From Sphingobacteriales bacterium (GTDB taxonomy: Bacteria > Bacteroidota > Bacteroidia > Sphingobacteriales > Sphingobacteriaceae): a DNA stretch of 64,000 nucleotides. Each line of letters starts with the position of its first letter. Position 1 is the first letter of the stretch. Where the stretch lies: positions 35,993 through 99,992 of the forward strand of contig JAQBOG010000003.1 of the NCBI GenBank assembly GCA_028288165.1, read 5' to 3'. Positions 60,246 through 64,000 of this stretch are shown here, piece after piece. Under the pieces are notes generated by a model that was not told where the DNA came from, searched no databases, and saw only the letters and a list, made by a program, of their open reading frames with translations. The position numbers and the translations under genes are program-made.

Positions 60246-61142
60246 TTACTTAAGCTTTTTAAGGCTTTCATATTTTGAAGTGTTTGCAGGATCGATTTCA
60301 GATAAGATATTATAAGCCTTCACCTTGTCTTGTGGATCTGCAGACAGTAAAATATTTACAAATTCATCTGATTTTGCAGTAAAAAACAATTGATTTAGTA
60401 TAGAACCCTGCTTTTGCTTATCGATCTTTTGCAATTGAGATAGTGTTGAGATAATGGTCTTCCTTCCTTTTGTTAAGTTCTCTGACATAACATCTAATCC
60501 TTGTCTATGGAAAGTGTAAAGAGTTTCGCGTATGGGATTATAGGCTCTATTCTGCAGATTCTCAATAAGCCAATACCTGTTCTTTAAATTTTCAAAAGCT
60601 TTCCAGCCTTTATTGGGCGAACTTTGAGTATTATTTAAAACAACTTGTGCTTTGTTATAGTAAGCAGTTCCCCCAAACTTTGAAAAGGTATCATAATCCA
60701 TACCCACAATTACGTACGCATAAAAACCAAGTAACGAACTTAAGTTGTTTATATAATTCTGATCTGAAAATTCTACTGCTTGGCCTTCTGAATAAATAAA
60801 ATCAAAATCTTTATCATTTATATTTAATACAGTGCTATTGTAAGATGTTCCGAAAACGGGTCTGCTTGATTGAATTTGAGCTTCTGCTTTAAAACTGCTC
60901 GATCCGTCCCATTCCGTAATCGTTATTATAAAATTGCATTCTATTCGTTCGGAGACTTGTAATTTGTTATTACTCCATTGTCTGGTATTAAGAAAATCCG
61001 TAATACTTAATGAAAGAGCCTCTAATGTTCTTTGGTTGGTGTTTTGTAGTTGGGGAGCTGAAATCTGCACTCTTGCATATATATCCTGACTAAATACATC
61101 ATTTGCAATCAAAGTAAACAATATGATAAAAAGGTATTTCAT
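60246..61142 (-). CDS. porD: DUF4835-family periplasmic protein (PorD-like)
   Basis: A 298-residue exported protein: signal peptide 1-19 (ending NDVFSQ), with the family start DIYARVQISAPQLQNTNQR next. SSRPVFGTSYNSTVLNINDKDFDF and IVGMDYDTFSKFGG are conserved. In Porphyromonas-type bacteria this family is linked to the type IX secretion system (PorD), but its exact role is unclear. It overlaps coaBC by 1 bp and is part of a conserved bamD-rpoZ-coaBC-DUF4835-recN operon. The symbol is a family-level assignment. Confidence 0.85.
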   Translation of the reverse strand: MKYLFIILFTLIANDVFSQDIYARVQISAPQLQNTNQRTLEALSLSITDFLNTRQWSNNKLQVSERIECNFIITITEWDGSSSFKAEAQIQSSRPVFGTSYNSTVLNINDKDFDFIYSEGQAVEFSDQNYINNLSSLLGFYAYVIVGMDYDTFSKFGGTAYYNKAQVVLNNTQSSPNKGWKAFENLKNRYWLIENLQNRAYNPIRETLYTFHRQGLDVMSENLTKGRKTIISTLSQLQKIDKQKQGSILNQLFFTAKSDEFVNILLSADPQDKVKAYNILSEIDPANTSKYESLKKLK

Positions 61143-62338
61143 TAAATCAAGTTTAAAATCTCGTTACAAATATCTTCAGCCACTTCCTGTTTATTTTTCA
61201 AACCAAATGATTTCTTATTATAGGTTTTATCGATGATGGTAATTTTATTGGTGTCCCCTTTAAAACCTGCCCCCTGATCATTTAGAGAGTTTAAAACTAT
61301 AAAATCCAGATTTTTACTTTTTATTTTTTTGATTGCATTTTCCTCTTCGTCATTTGTTTCCAAGGCAAAACCAATCAATAGCTGCGCATCTTTTTTAAGC
61401 TTCCCAAGCTCCAATAATATGTCATCAGTTTTTTCCAAAGAGATCTCTAAATCTGCAGAGAGTTTCTTCAGCTTGATCGCCGACACCTGTTTTGGTCGAA
61501 AATCCGCAACAGCTGCACTCATTATTGTAACATCACTTTCTGGAAACTTTTCCAGGCAAGAATCAAACATCTCTTTCGCAGAAGTGATATTTATTCTGTC
61601 AATTCTGTGATGTGTTAATTGAAGTGAAGTTGGTCCTGCAATTAAAGTTACTTGAGCTCCTAATTTAGCTAGTTGCTCTGCGATAGAAAACCCCATCTTA
61701 CCCGACGAATGGTTACCAATAAACCGTACCGGGTCAATAGCTTCATAAGTCGGACCCGCAGTAACTAAAACTCTTTTCCCTCTTAACTTAGATTTGTCCA
61801 ATGCTTCCTTTGTTAGAAACCCAACTATCTCCTCGGGCTCGGCCATTCTACCTTCGCCAACAAGCCCACTCGCAAGTTCACCGTACGCGGGGTTAATTAA
61901 AATATTCCCATAAGATATAAGGCTATAAATGTTTTTTTGAGTGGAAGGGTGTCTCCACATGTCCAGGTCCATTGCAGGTGCAAAGTAAACGGGGCATTTT
62001 GCTGATAGATATACGGCTGTTAACAAGTTGTCACAAGTACCATTTGCAAACTTCGCAAGGGTATTAGCACTTATTGGGGCAATTAGTACATAATCAGCCC
62101 ACAATCCTAGCTCTACATGATTATTCCATTCCCCTGTAGAGCCTTTAATGAATTCGGTAAGTACAGGGTTTTTTGAAAGCGTGGAGAGAGTTAAGGGCGT
62201 GATAAATTCACTAGCATCCTTAGTCATAACAACCTTAACGTTTGCTCCAGCTTTGGTTAATAATCTAACTAAAATAGCAGATTTATAACTTGCAATACTG
62301 CCGCAAACGCCAAGGATAATGTTTTTGTTTTCAAGCAT
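61142..62338 (-). CDS. coaBC: Bifunctional CoA biosynthesis protein CoaBC
   Basis: Flavoprotein of 398 residues with phosphopantothenoylcysteine decarboxylase (N-terminal, about 1-180) and phosphopantothenate-cysteine ligase (C-terminal, about 185-398). N-terminal FMN motifs GVCGSIASYKSA, VELGLWADY (catalytic His) and PAMDLDMWRHPSTQ are present. The C-terminal CTP and phosphopantothenate motifs are GPTYEAIDPVRFIGNHSSGKMG and ADFRPK. It overlaps the DUF4835 gene by 1 bp and starts 26 bp after rpoZ. Confidence 0.97.
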   Translation of the reverse strand: MLENKNIILGVCGSIASYKSAILVRLLTKAGANVKVVMTKDASEFITPLTLSTLSKNPVLTEFIKGSTGEWNNHVELGLWADYVLIAPISANTLAKFANGTCDNLLTAVYLSAKCPVYFAPAMDLDMWRHPSTQKNIYSLISYGNILINPAYGELASGLVGEGRMAEPEEIVGFLTKEALDKSKLRGKRVLVTAGPTYEAIDPVRFIGNHSSGKMGFSIAEQLAKLGAQVTLIAGPTSLQLTHHRIDRINITSAKEMFDSCLEKFPESDVTIMSAAVADFRPKQVSAIKLKKLSADLEISLEKTDDILLELGKLKKDAQLLIGFALETNDEEENAIKKIKSKNLDFIVLNSLNDQGAGFKGDTNKITIIDKTYNKKSFGLKNKQEVAEDICNEILNLI

Positions 62339-62364
62339 AATGATATGCTCAAATATAGAACAAT

Positions 62365-62691
62365 TTACTGTTGCTCTTTTGAAGGATTTCTGTAATAAAT
62401 TTTATCACTCAGGAATTCTTCTACAGCAACTAAAGCTGGTTTAGGCAAACGTTCATAGTGCTTTGATATCTCAATTTGTTCACGGTTTTCAAACACCTCT
62501 TCCAAATTATCATTAGATGAAGCAAATTCAGCTAATTTACCATGAAGCTCCTCTTTCATATTGGTTGATATCTGGTTAGCACGTTTAGACATGATAACAA
62601 TAGACTCATAGATATTGCCAGTTTGCTTATCTAGTTCACGTACATCACGTGTTACGGTACTATTAGGTACAGTGCTTTTTGTATTACTCAT
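62365..62691 (-). CDS. rpoZ: RNA polymerase omega subunit, Bacteroidetes type
   Basis: A 108-residue omega-like subunit that helps assemble RNA polymerase. ESIVIMSKRANQISTNMKEEL is the conserved core shared with canonical omega, and the tail LPKPALVAVEEFLSDKIYYRN is the Bacteroidetes signature. It starts inside the end of bamD (8-bp overlap), so it is translated from the same mRNA. Small and non-secreted. Confidence 0.93.
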   Translation of the reverse strand: MSNTKSTVPNSTVTRDVRELDKQTGNIYESIVIMSKRANQISTNMKEELHGKLAEFASSNDNLEEVFENREQIEISKHYERLPKPALVAVEEFLSDKIYYRNPSKEQQ

Positions 62692-63580
62692 TTGTATTAA
62701 TTTTAGTATCCTCTGTTTTAACTGTGTCTTTTGGAACTTGAGTCGCCAAAAGTTTCTTAACTTCTACTATTCTTTTTTCAGCATCCTTTTTATAGCCTTC
62801 AGCATCTTTTAAGTATTTACTTGAAGCATATTTTTCTGAAAAATCACTATACAATTGTATCACTTCATTAAAACGATCTTCTTGCTTGTATTCGTAACTA
62901 TTTTTCGCATAGTTATATTGTGCCTTAATGGTTAAGTACTCTATTTCTTCTGCAAATTTAGTGTCAGGATAATCTCGTAAAACATTTCTAAATGCAATTA
63001 CAGCAGATTTATAATTCTGAGCATCATATTCGCCTGTTTCAAGAAATAACTTAGCATTGGCATACGCTTTTGTTTCTAACTTGTTTCTTAAATCACTGAT
63101 TAACCTACTTGCTTCAGTAACTCGTTCGCTTTTAGGATATAAGTTTATGAATAATTGAAGTGATTCAATCGCTTTAATCGTATTCTCCTGATCTAAAGAG
63201 TAGTTTGGTGATTCAAGGTAGTAGCAATATGCAGACATAAATCTACACTCTTCAGCTTTAGCACTATTTGGATAGGTATCCGCAAAAACTTTAAAGTGAT
63301 ATCTTGAAGTAGTATAGTCTCGAAGTCTGTAATTAGTGTATGAATAATAATAATACAGATCTTCCGCTTCCGTACGTCCTCTATATCTTTGAACCAGATC
63401 TTCAAATAAAGTCAGAGCTTTATTATAGTCTTTCTTATTATATAAACGTACTGCTTCTTGGTATTTCTTAGCTATATCATTACTTAATCGTAACTTCTCA
63501 AATTTGCTTTTGCAGCCAATTATGCATAAAGCAAAAACTACTGAAAGGCTTATAATAAGTAAACGCTTGTTTTGGAACAT
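62684..63580 (-). CDS. bamD: Outer-membrane assembly lipoprotein BamD
   Basis: A 298-residue lipoprotein that works with BamA to insert outer-membrane beta-barrels. The signal has lipid Cys in VFALCIIGCKSKFEK (residue 23). It is a TPR-type superhelix of five repeats: ALTLFEDLVQRYRG, YTTSRYHFKVFADTYPNSAKAEECRF, SLQLFINLYPKSERV, AVIAFRNVLRDYPDTKFAEE and VIQLYSDFSEKYASSKYLKDA. The start at 63580 makes a compact signal peptide. A strong promoter box ends four bases before the start codon. First gene of its operon. Confidence 0.95.
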   Translation of the reverse strand: MFQNKRLLIISLSVVFALCIIGCKSKFEKLRLSNDIAKKYQEAVRLYNKKDYNKALTLFEDLVQRYRGRTEAEDLYYYYSYTNYRLRDYTTSRYHFKVFADTYPNSAKAEECRFMSAYCYYLESPNYSLDQENTIKAIESLQLFINLYPKSERVTEASRLISDLRNKLETKAYANAKLFLETGEYDAQNYKSAVIAFRNVLRDYPDTKFAEEIEYLTIKAQYNYAKNSYEYKQEDRFNEVIQLYSDFSEKYASSKYLKDAEGYKKDAEKRIVEVKKLLATQVPKDTVKTEDTKINTNE

Positions 63581-63584
63581 TTTG

Positions 63585-63614
63585 CAAAGATAAGTTAATT
63601 CGGTTAATCGTCAA
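63585..63614 (-). promoter_or_regulatory. Promoter of the bamD operon
   Basis: On the minus strand TTG (63612-63614) is followed by 19 bases and then TATCTTTG (63585-63592), an exact match to the Bacteroidetes -33/-7 promoter. The -7 box ends 4 bases before the bamD ATG, implying a leaderless or nearly leaderless mRNA. Confidence 0.65.
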
Positions 63615-63779
63615 TTATATATTGATAGGTAATTATACTATATAAGGATGTTTATATCAATATATCAGTTTGGCGAATGTATTAGTTGTATATGGGCTTA
63701 CAAATAGTTTTAACAAATTTTAACAAAGCTTATATATACATATCATATTCATCCTATATTATATGTATATTTTTTTTTT

Positions 63780-63872
63780 GGCGTGTCCCTGAATTGCGGG
63801 CCGGGCTTTTTGTTCCAAGTCCTCGCCTTGGGTAGGTCCAATGCTGCGGGCTTTGCACGTCAATCCCTCATG
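63780..63872 (-). repeat. Structured intergenic repeat, copy H
   Basis: Minus-strand reading ends GGGACACGCC, the GCGTG-type end, while the other end is ATGAGGGATTG, with two mismatches to GCGTG. The core is a GC-rich hairpin GCATTGG/CCAAGGC like copy B. It is the most decayed copy. Confidence 0.75.
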
Positions 63873-64000
63873 AAGGTGGTCTTTGCTTAATCTCCCCACC
63901 TTCCAATAGCTTAAAGGATAAAACAATTGTCCTTGTTTATAGGCAGTTAGTCGAATCTTGGGATATTAATGAAATAATTTTTGGATGGGTGCTAAATATG

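Larger units (their letters stand above)
63581..64000. other. Intergenic tail with repeat copy H
   Basis: Contains the bamD promoter, an AT palindrome ATATACATAT...ATATGTATAT (about 63733-63770), and repeat copy H. The last 120 bp show no clear gene. An ATG at the very end could begin one outside the window. Confidence 0.4.

Noticed and set aside
6073..63872. The eight repeats as a CRISPR array
   Set aside because: They are scattered, found in both orientations, kilobases apart and have no regular spacers or cas genes.

Overview
The window is a low-GC chromosomal segment of a Bacteroidota bacterium, most likely from the Sphingobacteriaceae (Pedobacter/Mucilaginibacter-like); the genus is an inference. 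Supporting signs are TAnnTTTG-type -7 promoter boxes, weak or absent Shine-Dalgarno sequences, families typical of the phylum (Bacteroidetes-type RNA polymerase omega, DUF4835/PorD, GH97, Nudix-type AraR) and many secreted or lipoprotein enzymes. No plasmid, prophage, transposase or CRISPR array is visible.

Layout. 1-3.9 kb: the end of a sensor kinase, a beta-carbonic anhydrase, a small orphan gene, and a secreted hydrolase with a rhodanese-like protein. 4-9.9 kb: a tellurite-resistance/stress (Ter) operon of HAD phosphatase, phosphoribosyltransferase, two TerD, a TelA-like protein, an unknown 320-residue protein and TerC. It is followed by a perfect 23-bp hairpin and an odd tRNA-Cys-like gene. 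10.4-21.1 kb: a divergent GH95-like enzyme, a small lipoprotein, an MFS transporter, a ChrB-AraC fusion regulator, a guanine deaminase-like enzyme, a duplicated membrane protein, a fatty-acid desaturase and a beta-phosphoglucomutase-like HAD enzyme. 21.4-34.7 kb: an L-arabinose/arabinan locus. A Nudix-fold AraR regulator and araB-araD-araA read leftward. Rightward and divergent are GH43, GH51, GH43 endo-arabinanase, galM and a GH97 enzyme with a lysine-rich repeat tether. Palindromes matching GTGTNANNTTNACAC lie in every regulatory gap of this locus. No SusC/SusD or sugar permease is present.

35-45.7 kb: two small unknown genes, then parE and parC (topoisomerase IV) flanking a small secreted protein, an SGNH hydrolase and a hybrid histidine kinase bracketed by two paralogous GNAT acetyltransferases. 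45.7-53.4 kb: msrA, a TIM-barrel-like lipoprotein, an rRNA-methyltransferase-like gene, mlaF-mlaE, an SDR enzyme and a PspC/LiaF-like/GYF-RDD envelope-stress operon. 53.4-63.6 kb: YkuK, ettA, clpC, and the leftward operon bamD-rpoZ-coaBC-porD-recN.

The most unusual content is a family of eight roughly 80-105-bp intergenic repeats spread over the whole window. Their ends can pair and covary (GCGTT/AACGC versus GCGTG/CACGC). The central hairpin is swapped between copies, so ends and cores reassort like modules. One copy splits the two terD genes inside the Ter operon. No mobilising gene for the family is visible here.
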